A DNA stretch of 34,752 bases, taken from Chloroflexota bacterium (GTDB taxonomy: Bacteria > Chloroflexota > Dormibacteria > CF-121). Under the pieces are notes generated by a model. The model saw only the letters and a program-made list of their open reading frames with translations. It ran no database searches and had not been told where the DNA came from. How positions within the stretch are numbered: position 1 is the stretch's first letter; every line of letters begins with the position of its first letter. The DNA is taken from assembly GCA_005881175.1 (NCBI GenBank), contig VBEN01000023.1, forward strand, positions 1-34,752. Reading direction: 5' to 3'. Below are positions 24,302 through 32,752 of the stretch, piece after piece. Position numbers and translations under genes: made by a program.

Positions 24302-25072
24302 CTACTCCCGCTGATACGGCTGACGAACTTCTTCGGGTAACTGGTACCAGCTCACCCGATCGCCGATCCTCGCCCGCAACTTCCATTTGAGTGATTTCGG
24401 CTGCCTCTCGATCCGCTCCCACAGCTCATCCAGGCGTTGATTGACGCGGTCGGCGTCCACCTCGAGGGCAGTGGCGGCGCCGCGGACGCGCTCGATGTTG
24501 AGCTGGAGCGTTCGGTACAGACCCCAGTCCTCAGACGTGAGATGGGCCAGATAGCCCGCGTTCATAGCGTCGTCGTCGTGGTCGGCGATGGGATGATCGA
24601 GCAGGAGTGCGATGGTGTCCACCAGGTCCTTCATGTTGATCTCGTAGACCTGCAGCTTGCTGAGTAAAAGATCGGCCGGGGTGAGGGTGGGACCATCATG
24701 GCTGAGCCGGCTTCCCAGCTCGATGACATGGCACATTTTCATCCGGTCGATGAAGATATCGATCTGCCGACCGTTCACGCCGTCAAGGTAGAGCAGGCGC
24801 TGGTGCCCGTTCAGGGTGTTGAATCGCTGATCGCCCTGGTAGCCGAGCGACTCGAAGAGTTTTTGCACGGACCGCTGCTGCTTCGAGGCGGCGACGAAGT
24901 CGAGATCGCCGTACCGGCGCTTGAGCGGCGCCTTCCTGGCGCTCGGGGAATGCAGGTTGACGGCCGCGCCCCCAACCAGCTTGACCGGAACCCTGGCCTG
25001 TTGCGCCGCCGCCGCGATCCGCTCCGCCTCAGCGATGATGTCATCGACGGGGACGCTTGCGCCAGCGGCCAG
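24302..25072 (-). CDS. Nucleotidyltransferase-like protein with a probable CTG start
   Basis: Translation of the whole open frame gives 256 residues if it starts at the CTG at 25072. A perfect AGGAGG lies 6 nt before that CTG and one base separates the CTG from the aldehyde dehydrogenase stop. The first conventional start (GTG 24868) would cut off the catalytic part. Residues 31-60 hold the polymerase-beta-type core: VKLVGGAAVNLH with the double glycine (34-35) and GDLDFV with D56 and D58. The rest is a helical domain with a repeated Arg/Trp-rich end. Such proteins transfer nucleotides, often AMP, to proteins or small molecules, or act as toxins. No partner (HEPN or antitoxin) is visible. The substrate is unknown. 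Confidence 0.7.
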   Translation of the reverse strand: MAAGASVPVDDIIAEAERIAAAAQQARVPVKLVGGAAVNLHSPSARKAPLKRRYGDLDFVAASKQQRSVQKLFESLGYQGDQRFNTLNGHQRLLYLDGVNGRQIDIFIDRMKMCHVIELGSRLSHDGPTLTPADLLLSKLQVYEINMKDLVDTIALLLDHPIADHDDDAMNAGYLAHLTSEDWGLYRTLQLNIERVRGAATALEVDADRVNQRLDELWERIERQPKSLKWKLRARIGDRVSWYQLPEEVRQPYQRE

Positions 25073-25073
25073 C

Positions 25074-26540
25074 TCAGGCCTCCTGCACGTCGACGATGAT
25101 GGTCTTCAGGTCGGTCATCTGTTCGATCGCGCGATGGCCACCGACCCGGCCGATACCGCTCTCCTTGCCGGCCCGGCCGCCGAAGGGGATGTGAGCCTCC
25201 CAGTAGTTGGATGACTCGTTCACGTTGACCCAGCCGGTCTCGAGCCGCTGGGCGAAGCGCAGGGCGCGGTCGATGTCCCTGGTGTAGACGGAACCGAGCA
25301 GGCCGTAGGGTGAGTCATTCGCGATGGCGAGAGCCTCGGTTTCGTCGGCGAATGGAATGAGGGGAGCGATCGGACCAAAGGTCTCCTCGCGGCTGACCCG
25401 CATCGCGGGCGACACATTTCGCAACACGGTGGCCTCGTAATACAGCCGGGTCGGATATCCATCCGCCCGCCGCCCGCCCTTGACCACGGTCGCGCCGCGG
25501 TCGACCGCGTCTCGCACGTGTTCGTCCATCTTCTGAGCGACCCCTTCGTTGTTGAGGGGGCCCATCGTCGTGCGGTCATCGAACGGATCGCCCAGCTTGA
25601 TCGTGGTCATTGCCTCCGTCAGCTGCGCCAGGAAGGCGTCCTGGATGCCGTGCTGAACCAGAATGCGCTCGCCTGCCGTACAACTCTGCCCGGCGCACAG
25701 GAAGCAGCCGGTGATCGTGCCTTCCGCGGCGCGGCCAAGGTCCGCATCATCGAAGATGACAATCGGGCCGTTGCCACCCAGCTCGAGCATCACGTGTTTG
25801 CCGGCGGCCCGTCGCGCCACCGATCGGCCGGTCTCGGTCGAGCCGACGAAGCCAATGCCGGCGACAAGCGGATGCCCCGCGATCTCATCGCCGACGACCG
25901 AACCGGGACCGGTGACCAGGTTCACCGCGCCTGCCGGAAGGTCGGCTTCTGTCAGGCATTCCATCAACTTCACGGAGATGGCCGAGGTCGAGGTTGCCGG
26001 CGCCCACACAATGGTGTTGCCGCCGGCCAGCGCCGGGGCGATCAGCTCGGTCGCCATCGTCAGCGGCCAGTTCCAAGGGGTGATCACGCCGTAGACGCCG
26101 CGGGGAACCCGCAGGGTAAAGACCAGCTTGTTCTTGGCCATCGACGGGATGACATTGGTCTCCAGGCGTTTGATGTCCTCGGCGGCGATTCGGAAATATT
26201 CGACGGCTTCCCCGACTTCGCCGAGCGCTTCCGCCTTGTACGGCTTTCCCTGGTCGAGGCTGAGCCAGCGGGCCAGATCTTCGCGCCGGCTCTCCATCAC
26301 GTCGGCCACCCGGTGCAACAGGGTCGCCCGCTCGAAAGCGCCGAGCCCGGCCATTGCCGCCCGCGCCCGATGCGCCGCCTCGACGGCGCGGGCCGCATCA
26401 GCCCGGGTGCCTTTCGGCAGGGTGGCGATCACCTCGCCAGTTGCGGGGCTTACCGCTTCGAACGTCGCCTCGCTTTCGGAGTCGACCCACCGGCCGCCCA
26501 CGAACATCTTCAGGGTCGGGGTTTTTTCGACGACCTTCAT
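25074..26540 (-). CDS. NAD(P)-dependent aldehyde dehydrogenase
   Basis: The 488-residue enzyme has catalytic C287 (CAGQSCTAGER), general base E253 (LELGGN), N157 (PWNWP) and the FVGSTETGR cofactor segment. It would oxidise an aldehyde to the acid in the cytoplasm. One oddity is that the usual cofactor-binding KP(S/A)E is replaced by WAPATST, so the ribose-contact lysine is missing. The ATG overlaps the flavoprotein stop (ATGA) with a strong AGGAGGAG in front. Next to choline/betaine-type genes, betaine aldehyde or a related aldehyde is the likely substrate. This is inference from context, as the motifs do not fix specificity. Confidence 0.92.
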   Translation of the reverse strand: MKVVEKTPTLKMFVGGRWVDSESEATFEAVSPATGEVIATLPKGTRADAARAVEAAHRARAAMAGLGAFERATLLHRVADVMESRREDLARWLSLDQGKPYKAEALGEVGEAVEYFRIAAEDIKRLETNVIPSMAKNKLVFTLRVPRGVYGVITPWNWPLTMATELIAPALAGGNTIVWAPATSTSAISVKLMECLTEADLPAGAVNLVTGPGSVVGDEIAGHPLVAGIGFVGSTETGRSVARRAAGKHVMLELGGNGPIVIFDDADLGRAAEGTITGCFLCAGQSCTAGERILVQHGIQDAFLAQLTEAMTTIKLGDPFDDRTTMGPLNNEGVAQKMDEHVRDAVDRGATVVKGGRRADGYPTRLYYEATVLRNVSPAMRVSREETFGPIAPLIPFADETEALAIANDSPYGLLGSVYTRDIDRALRFAQRLETGWVNVNESSNYWEAHIPFGGRAGKESGIGRVGGHRAIEQMTDLKTIIVDVQEA

Positions 26541-29086
26541 CGTGCTCCTCCTGCACCCGCCAGCATCGGCAGCTCTTTGAGCCGTGTCATCTGCGGGTCG
26601 TACAACGGCTCCTTGACGACGGTGGCCGGGTACCGGCGAGCGAAATACTGCACCTCGACCCGAGAGCCTTCCTCGGCATGGGCCAGCGGCAGGTAACCAT
26701 AGATGATGCTCTTTCCCACCGTGTAGCCGTAATTCGCGCTGGTGACGTAGCCGAGCACCTGGCTCGTTGAGGAAGCGGACGCCTGGGGAAAAATCGGTTC
26801 TTTGCCCAGCACGGCGACGGCCGGGTCATCGAACGTCATGCACGCCAGCTTTCGGGTGATGCCCTGCTGTTTGATCCGCAGGAGGGCATCGCGACCGATG
26901 AAGTCCCCTTTGTTGAGACGGACGGCAAAGCCCAGGCCGGCCTCATACGGGTTGTACTCGCTGTGAATGTCGGCACCCCACAGGCGATATCCCTTCTCAA
27001 GCCGGAGCGAATCGAAGGCACCACCGCCCAGCGCGATCACTCCGAGCGCCTGACCCGCCTTCCATAGCGTGTCCCACAGACGCAACCCATACTCGGTTGG
27101 CGTGTACAGCTCCCAGCCCAGCTCACCGACGTACGAAATCCGAATCGCATAGGTGGGAACCGTGCCGATCGTCAGCGACCTGGCGGTGAGGTAGGAAAAC
27201 GCGGCATTCGAAACGTCCTCCTGGCTCACGCTCTGCACGAGATCGCGCGCCCGGGGGCCCCAGACGCCGATGCAGCACCAGCCGGAGGTCAGGTCCTTCA
27301 GATGGACCCTGGAATCATCCGGCAACTGGCGACGCATCCAGGCCAGGTCGTGCATCCCGACGCCGCCCCCGGTGACCACCCAGAAACGCTCGTCGTCGAC
27401 CCGGGTGACCGTCAGGTCGGTCATGATGCCGCCGCGTTCATTGAGCATTGCGGTGTAGGTCACCTTGCCGACCGGGTGGTCCATCTGGTTTGCCGCGATC
27501 CGCTGCAGATAGGTAAGCGCCCCTGGCCCCGACACCTCGATCTTCTTAAAGGGGGTCGCGTCGAAGAGCACCACCCGCTCCCGCGCCGCCCGATGCTCGA
27601 GGGCCTGGATTGGCGACCAGAACCTGGCCGCCCATCCACTCCGCTGAGGGACCGCGCTCTGCGAGTCTCCCTCCCCCCTCGTGGGGGAGGGTCGGGGTGG
27701 GGGCCCATTGCCCTCGTACCACTGTGGTCGCTCCCAGCCTGCCCCCTCGAGGAACATCGCGCCCAGCGCCTGCTCGCGGTCGTAGAAGGGCGTCAGACGG
27801 AGTTTGCGCGGCGTTTCCATCGGCTGGAGTGGGTGGATGATGTCGTACACCTCGCGGTAGTTCTGGGCACCACGGGTGCGTAGGTACGAGCGTGTCAACG
27901 CGTGGGGATAGAACCGGTTCAGGTCTTCTTCGCGAAGGTCGAGATCCGGCTCGCCCTTCACCATCCACTCCGCGACGGCGCGAGCGGCACCAACGCCATG
28001 CGTGATCCAGACGGCCTCGCAGGCCCAGAAGCCGCGCACATCGAGGGATTCGCCGATCAAGGAGTGGCCGTCGGGCGTGAATGAGAACATCCCGTTGATC
28101 TTCTCTACCAGCTCGGCCGACTTGAGCGCCGGGTAGAGCTCGGCCGCATATCCGAGGGAGGGTTCAAAGAGATCGTCACGGAAGGGTGCGCAGGACGGCA
28201 TCCGACCGTCATCCCAGGTTGAGCGAAGCTCCGGCGGGTCAAGCAGGACCGGCTCGTGCCGGTAGGCGCCGATCAGGTAGCTGCGGTGATCCTGGCGGAA
28301 GTACATCGAGCGATCCTGGTGGCGGACAATGGGCATGGATTGCCAGCCGGTTTCTCCGGACAACTCGGGCAGGGGATCGGTGATGCCGACCAGGTGTTGC
28401 AGTGGCTGAAGCGGGATTGGCACGCCGGCCATCCGGCCGATCAACGGGCCCCAGATGCCGGCCGCAGTGAGCACGTGCTCCGTTAAGATGCGGCCCTGGT
28501 CCGTCTTCACGGCAACGACTCGCCCCTGGTTGACGTCGATGCCCGTCACGCGCGTGTCGGCGAGGAATCGGGCTCCCGCTGCCTCAGCCATTTTGGCCAG
28601 GGCTTCCGACGCCTGTACCGCCCTGACGGTGCCATCGCTCGGCACATGGATGGCGCCGTAGAGCTGATCGGTCCGCATGATGGGCACCAGGCGCGCGATC
28701 TCATCGGGGCCGATCAGATGGGTCGTCAACCCCCAGGCGGTCGCATGGCCATGCTTGCGCTTGAGCTCCTCCCACCGTTCCGGCGTCGAGGCCACCTCCA
28801 GGCTGCCCACCTCCCAGTAGGTGGGTTCGCCGTCGAGCTGGAGGTTGCGGTAGGTCTCAACCGTGTCCATAGCGAAGCGGCAGGTGGTGCGCGCGACGTT
28901 GTTCTGAAACACAAGGCCCGGCGCGTGCGACGTCGATCCGCACGCCCGGAATAGCGGTCCCTGGTCGACGACGACGACATCGGACCAGCCGAGCCGGGTG
29001 AGGTGATAAGCCGCGCTGCAACCGACGATCCCGGCGCCGATGATGACTACCCGGGCCCGGTCCGGGAGGCGCTCAGACCCGGGCAT
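26537..29086 (-). CDS. Dimethylglycine/sarcosine dehydrogenase-like flavoprotein with GcvT folate domain (copy 1)
   Basis: The 849-residue protein has an FAD-binding GAGIVG (17-22), the covalent-FAD histidine motif STSHAPGLV (H54), a DAO oxidoreductase half (to about 440), and a GcvT folate-binding half with a C-terminal barrel. Members oxidise N-methyl amines and pass the formaldehyde-level carbon to tetrahydrofolate. I chose ATG 29086, which overlaps the mttB end by 14 nt. Between the halves (about residues 460-480) a 20-residue Pro/Arg/Gly-rich insert, reading PPPRPSPTRGEGD, corresponds to a palindromic repeat in the DNA. The paralogue at 32727-34752 lacks it. Probable substrates are dimethylglycine, sarcosine or a related amine. 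Confidence 0.9.
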   Translation of the reverse strand: MPGSERLPDRARVVIIGAGIVGCSAAYHLTRLGWSDVVVVDQGPLFRACGSTSHAPGLVFQNNVARTTCRFAMDTVETYRNLQLDGEPTYWEVGSLEVASTPERWEELKRKHGHATAWGLTTHLIGPDEIARLVPIMRTDQLYGAIHVPSDGTVRAVQASEALAKMAEAAGARFLADTRVTGIDVNQGRVVAVKTDQGRILTEHVLTAAGIWGPLIGRMAGVPIPLQPLQHLVGITDPLPELSGETGWQSMPIVRHQDRSMYFRQDHRSYLIGAYRHEPVLLDPPELRSTWDDGRMPSCAPFRDDLFEPSLGYAAELYPALKSAELVEKINGMFSFTPDGHSLIGESLDVRGFWACEAVWITHGVGAARAVAEWMVKGEPDLDLREEDLNRFYPHALTRSYLRTRGAQNYREVYDIIHPLQPMETPRKLRLTPFYDREQALGAMFLEGAGWERPQWYEGNGPPPRPSPTRGEGDSQSAVPQRSGWAARFWSPIQALEHRAARERVVLFDATPFKKIEVSGPGALTYLQRIAANQMDHPVGKVTYTAMLNERGGIMTDLTVTRVDDERFWVVTGGGVGMHDLAWMRRQLPDDSRVHLKDLTSGWCCIGVWGPRARDLVQSVSQEDVSNAAFSYLTARSLTIGTVPTYAIRISYVGELGWELYTPTEYGLRLWDTLWKAGQALGVIALGGGAFDSLRLEKGYRLWGADIHSEYNPYEAGLGFAVRLNKGDFIGRDALLRIKQQGITRKLACMTFDDPAVAVLGKEPIFPQASASSTSQVLGYVTSANYGYTVGKSIIYGYLPLAHAEEGSRVEVQYFARRYPATVVKEPLYDPQMTRLKELPMLAGAGGAR
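27662..27705. repeat. REP-like palindromic element inside a coding sequence
   Basis: A 9-bp perfect stem (27669-27677 with 27683-27691, loop CTCGT) is followed by a GGGGTGGGGG arm. The sequence class CCCTCCCCC...GGGGGAGGG with a GTCGGGGTGGGG tail is the dispersed intergenic palindrome whose translations (PTPTLPHEGGG or RPSPTRGEG) are seen in many bacterial genomes. Here it stays in frame in the flavoprotein linker. No second copy was seen in the window. Confidence 0.7.
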
Positions 29087-30527
29087 GCAGGATGGCGTCC
29101 TTGCGGACCTCGATGAAGGCCTGGAGCTGTGCGTCGACACCCGAATCGATGCCCGGATCGGCGTAGTCCTTGAGCAGCTGTTTCCATTTTTCGTTCGCCA
29201 CCCGGTCGGCGGTCCGCGAGCCGTTCCGCTGCCAGCGGTCGAAGTTCTCGGTCGACGAGATCCAGGGCCGGTAAAAGCCGGTCCGGTAATGCCGCATGGT
29301 GTGCTCGGAGCCGAGATGATGCCCTCCAGGGCCGACCTCGCGAATCCCGTCCATGGCGAATCCTTCGTCGTCGAACGGGATGCCGCGACTCAGGATCCAC
29401 TCGAACATCCGCAGCGCCTCGACGTCGATGATGAATTTCTCGTACGAGGCCAGCAGCGCCGATTCCAGCCAGCCTGCCGCGTGCAGTACGAAGTGCACCC
29501 CGCCGAGCACCGTCGGCCACATGCACATCATCGATTCGTACGCTGCCTGAGCGTCCGGGCCCTTCGACGATGTCAGCGCGCCTCCACCCCGAAACGGCAG
29601 CTTGTAGTGGCGGGCCATCTGGGCGCTGGCCAGGATGCCCATCGCCGACTCCGGTGTGCCGAAGGCCGGACTACCGGACTGCATGTCGATGTTGGTCAGG
29701 AACGACCCGTAGATGCACGGCGCTCCTGGACGGACGAGCTGGATCAGCGTGATCCCGGCCAGCGCCTCGGCGGTCTGCTGCGCCAGTGTCCCGGCAAGCC
29801 CCATTGGCGACATCGCGCCCGCCATCAGGAAGGGGGTCGCGATCACGGGTTGGTTCGCGGCCGCGTACTCCAGCAGCGCGCCGAGCATCCGGTCGTCGTA
29901 CCGAAGCGGGCTGTTGACATTGACCAGCGCCAGCAGCGCGGGCGTTTTCTCGATGGCCTCCCGGCCACCAAAAACGATGGACGCCATCTCGATCGAGTCG
30001 CGAGCATTCTCCTCCGAGATCACGCTGCCCATGAATGGCATGTCGGTCCAGCGGATGTGGGAGTAGACCATGTCCAGGTGGCGCGTCTCCAGCGGGAGGT
30101 CCTCCGGTTCGACGATCGTCCCGCCGGCACAGTGGATCTGCGGAGTCGCTTGCGCCATCTTGTCGAAGTTCGTGAAGTCGTCGATGGTCGCACCCCGCCG
30201 GCCGCGGTCGAGGTCCGTGATGAATGGCGGACCGTAAACCGGGGCGTTGACCATATGGTTGCCGCCGATGACGATGGCGTTTTTCGGATTGCGTGCCTGC
30301 ACCGGGAAAGTCGCTGGAACCTTCTTGATCTGCTCCTCGATAACGGCGCGGTCGAAGTGAACGCGGTTCTCTTCGATCTTCAGCCCGGCGCGGCGGAAGT
30401 GGTCGAGGGCTCGGGGGTGCAAGAAGTCGACGCCGATCTCTTGCAAGATCAGCATGGCGTGGTCATCGATCTGCTGAACCTGCTCCTCGGAGAGGATGTC
30501 GTACGGCTTCAGCGTGTTGGTCCACAT
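29073..30527 (-). CDS. MttB-family methyltransferase (non-pyrrolysine type)
   Basis: The 484-residue protein is of COG5598/MttB type: N-terminal ILSEEQVQQIDDHAMLILQEIGVDF, MGSVISEENARDSIEMASIVFGG, and the C-terminal WISSTENFDRWQRNGSRTADR. There is no in-frame TAG, so it lacks pyrrolysine, like the glycine-betaine-type (MtgB) branch and not the trimethylamine MttB. Members move a methyl group from a quaternary amine to a corrinoid protein. No corrinoid protein or reactivator gene is in the window. It follows the alcohol dehydrogenase by 6 nt with no clear RBS and overlaps the next flavoprotein, so all are one operon. Substrate (glycine betaine, carnitine, proline betaine or similar) is undetermined. 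Confidence 0.88.
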   Translation of the reverse strand: MWTNTLKPYDILSEEQVQQIDDHAMLILQEIGVDFLHPRALDHFRRAGLKIEENRVHFDRAVIEEQIKKVPATFPVQARNPKNAIVIGGNHMVNAPVYGPPFITDLDRGRRGATIDDFTNFDKMAQATPQIHCAGGTIVEPEDLPLETRHLDMVYSHIRWTDMPFMGSVISEENARDSIEMASIVFGGREAIEKTPALLALVNVNSPLRYDDRMLGALLEYAAANQPVIATPFLMAGAMSPMGLAGTLAQQTAEALAGITLIQLVRPGAPCIYGSFLTNIDMQSGSPAFGTPESAMGILASAQMARHYKLPFRGGGALTSSKGPDAQAAYESMMCMWPTVLGGVHFVLHAAGWLESALLASYEKFIIDVEALRMFEWILSRGIPFDDEGFAMDGIREVGPGGHHLGSEHTMRHYRTGFYRPWISSTENFDRWQRNGSRTADRVANEKWKQLLKDYADPGIDSGVDAQLQAFIEVRKDAILHARV

Positions 30528-30533
30528 ATCGTG

Positions 30534-31754
30534 TCAGGAGCCGGCGTGGGCCAGAGCCCGGGCCACCTTGCGGTGGCGTCCCGCCTCGAAGGCACGGGCG
30601 TAGATCCGCTCGTAATTTTTCGCGTCCACGTCCCGCGGATTGCCGATGCTCTGCGAGTCGGCGGCAGCCTTCTCGGCGAGCAGCGGGATTTCGTCCTCGG
30701 AGAACCCGAGCTCATTGAGCGAAGGGATGTCGAGGTCTTCGGTCAGTTGATAGACGTATTCGACGCCAACCTCGGCGGCCTTCCACACCGGTTTAGATCC
30801 GACCTCGAGACCCAGCGCCTGGCCGATCCGGGCGAAGCGCTCGGGCTCGCCGGCATAGTTGTACTCCATCACCGGAGCCAGCAACCGGCCGGTGAGGGCC
30901 CCGTGCGGCGCATCGTGCACGCCACCCGCCGTCTGGCTCATCGCATGCGCCGCACCGGCTGAGTCCGTGCCATAGGCCAGGCCGGCCAGCATGGCGGCCA
31001 TGCTCATGTGGTAACGCGCCTCCAGGTTGTGCCCCTGGGCGTAGGCCACCCGCAGGTAGCGGCCGCAGTACTCCATCGCCAGCAGCGCCACCGCGTCGGT
31101 GAATGGCTGATGGTAGGCCATCGTGTAGCACTCAATGGCGTGGGTGAGCGCGTCCATGCCGGTGCCGGCGGTGACTCCTGCGGGGAGGTTGACGCTCAAT
31201 GCCGGGTCGACGAGCGCGACCCATGATGCGATGTTCGGCGTGCCGCCGACGTTGAATTTCACCTTTCGGTCGGGATCCGTGATCACGGCCCAGAGCGTGA
31301 CCTCACTGCCGGTGCCGGCGGTGGTCGGAACCGCCACCAGTGGCGGGATGCGCGAGTGAATCGGATCCTTACCCCATTCGTATTGCGCGATGCTGCCACC
31401 GTGCACGACGACGACGCCGATGCCCTTGGCCGCATCGATCGAGCTGCCCCCGCCGATCGCGACCAGGCCGTCGCAGCGCTCCGACTGGTAGTAGCGGGCG
31501 CCGGCGTCGACCAGGGCGATTCCCGGATTGGCGCGAACCTCGGCGTAGCTCACCGGATCCAGGCCGGCGGCGCGCAGTGGCTTCAGTGCCTCGTCTAGCA
31601 GGCCGGCTTTCACGATCCCCTGATCCGTGACGACAAGCGGGCGCTTCATGTTCAATGCCGCGGCCTCCCGGCCGAGGGCGGACAGCGCCCCAATCGCGTG
31701 CACCATCCGGGTCGGTGACTGGTATGCCTTCAGGACAGTGTCAAGCACGGCCAA
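30534..31754 (-). CDS. Iron-containing alcohol dehydrogenase
   Basis: The 406-residue enzyme has the cofactor loop GGGSSIDAAK (101-110), PTTAGTGSE, and the four metal ligands in the FucO-type pattern: D201, H205 (MDALTHAIE), H270 and H284 (HDAPHG, spaced 14 from H270). It would oxidise an alcohol with NAD(P) or reduce an aldehyde. The start is a TTG (31754), with AGGAGG 10 nt upstream. In this cluster it may handle a choline-like alcohol or formaldehyde; the motifs do not choose between them. It starts 77 bp after the phosphotransferase stop. Confidence 0.9.
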   Translation of the reverse strand: MAVLDTVLKAYQSPTRMVHAIGALSALGREAAALNMKRPLVVTDQGIVKAGLLDEALKPLRAAGLDPVSYAEVRANPGIALVDAGARYYQSERCDGLVAIGGGSSIDAAKGIGVVVVHGGSIAQYEWGKDPIHSRIPPLVAVPTTAGTGSEVTLWAVITDPDRKVKFNVGGTPNIASWVALVDPALSVNLPAGVTAGTGMDALTHAIECYTMAYHQPFTDAVALLAMEYCGRYLRVAYAQGHNLEARYHMSMAAMLAGLAYGTDSAGAAHAMSQTAGGVHDAPHGALTGRLLAPVMEYNYAGEPERFARIGQALGLEVGSKPVWKAAEVGVEYVYQLTEDLDIPSLNELGFSEDEIPLLAEKAAADSQSIGNPRDVDAKNYERIYARAFEAGRHRKVARALAHAGS

Positions 31755-31806
31755 CGAATCTCATCCTCCTTCCACCGTTGAGCGGAGACCTTTGGTATAC
31801 GCCGAA

Positions 31807-31835
31807 AGTCTCTTCTGAGATCCGAACTCTGTCAA
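31807..31835 (-). promoter_or_regulatory. Possible internal promoter before the alcohol dehydrogenase
   Basis: A consensus TTGACA (31835-31830) overlaps the phosphotransferase stop codon; 17 nt further GAGACT could act as a poor -10. A TATACC box lies downstream (31799-31794) but without a matching -35. Either could start the adh-mttB-dehydrogenase-ALDH part separately from the upstream genes. Confidence 0.35.
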
Positions 31836-32752
31836 GGGCCCTCACGGCGGGCCTCCCGCAACCAGCCTTCGAAGCGATCCGACTGCATGAGATCAAGAGC
31901 CCGATTCCATCGGGTCGTGTAGTAGTCATTGAAATCGAAGTCCAACGTCGAGATCTTGGCCTGGATCGCCCCCCAGAGCGTCCAGCCGACGTCCGACATG
32001 AGGGCAAACAGGTTCATCCGGGCCAGCTGCTGGCGGTCGAGCCGGCCGAAGTACGCCTCACAGAGCACGGCTCGCAAGCCATCGTCGAGGCTGGCCTCCT
32101 GCGCCGTGTTCCCCAGGTCGAAGCATGGATCGTTGTTCCCACTGAGTTCGTAATCAACGATTCGCAACCAGCGACCGTCGTCGATGAAGTTCTCGCAGAG
32201 CAGGTCGTTGTGACAGGAGACGCTGGGGAGCGCACCAACCTGGAGCGCTCGCTCGATTTCCGCCAGCAGCGGCAGCCGCTCTCGATAATCGGCGGGAATC
32301 CGGACCTCGTGCTCCTCGACGATCCGCAGGTAGGTCTCGATCAGCCGGAACATGTCGAAGTCCTTCAAGAAGCGAGGCGCTGCGTGCAGACGCTGAAACG
32401 ACTCGGCCATACGCCGTGCCATCCGCTCCGATTGCAGGGTCTGTGCCGACATCGTGGGTCCTTCGATGAACTCGAGAACCATCACGTTCAGCTCCGTGAC
32501 GTGTTCCAGCACAGCCGGACCGATGCCGGTGCTGGCCGTGGCTCTGGCGTTATGGACCTCATTTACCCGGTCAATCGATAGCAGCTCCGTCGACGTTCCG
32601 GGGATGCGCATCACGTATCGTTCGCCGCCGGCCTCGACCAGGTAGTTTTCGTTGGTCAACCCGCCCGACAGCGAAGAAATCTTGACGTCCTTGCCTCGCC
32701 ACAGCGAGACGCGACCGACGGCTTCTTCAGCTCGCGACAGGATTTGCGTCAT
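31832..32752 (-). CDS. Choline-kinase-like phosphotransferase (APH/LicA fold)
   Basis: The 306-residue kinase-fold protein has the nucleotide-loop-like LSGGLTNENYLV, the catalytic loop SCHNDLLCENFI, and the metal-binding IVDYELSGNNDPCFDLGN, which match the choline/ethanolamine kinase and LicA group better than antibiotic kinases. It would phosphorylate a small amino alcohol such as choline with ATP. The ATG overlaps the flavoprotein copy 2 stop by 26 nt. Its place in a quaternary-amine cluster supports an amine substrate. Antibiotic resistance is unlikely from context but not excluded by fold. Confidence 0.85.
   Translation of the reverse strand: MTQILSRAEEAVGRVSLWRGKDVKISSLSGGLTNENYLVEAGGERYVMRIPGTSTELLSIDRVNEVHNARATASTGIGPAVLEHVTELNVMVLEFIEGPTMSAQTLQSERMARRMAESFQRLHAAPRFLKDFDMFRLIETYLRIVEEHEVRIPADYRERLPLLAEIERALQVGALPSVSCHNDLLCENFIDDGRWLRIVDYELSGNNDPCFDLGNTAQEASLDDGLRAVLCEAYFGRLDRQQLARMNLFALMSDVGWTLWGAIQAKISTLDFDFNDYYTTRWNRALDLMQSDRFEGWLREARREGP

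Noticed and set aside
29073-30527. Pyrrolysine-containing trimethylamine methyltransferase
   Set aside because: The frame is open without any in-frame TAG, so no pyrrolysine position exists.
29040-30962. 640-codon plus-strand frame opposite mttB and adh
   Set aside because: It is antisense to two recognisable enzymes and has no family motif.
31741-31764. Seven-codon upstream frame (MRFVGRA) before the alcohol dehydrogenase
   Set aside because: Its ATG touches the AGGAGG directly, too close for initiation; the SD distance fits the TTG at 31754.
31832-32752. Antibiotic-resistance phosphotransferase
   Set aside because: The fold is shared, but the catalytic-loop sequence and the amine-catabolic neighbours favour a choline-kinase-like enzyme.
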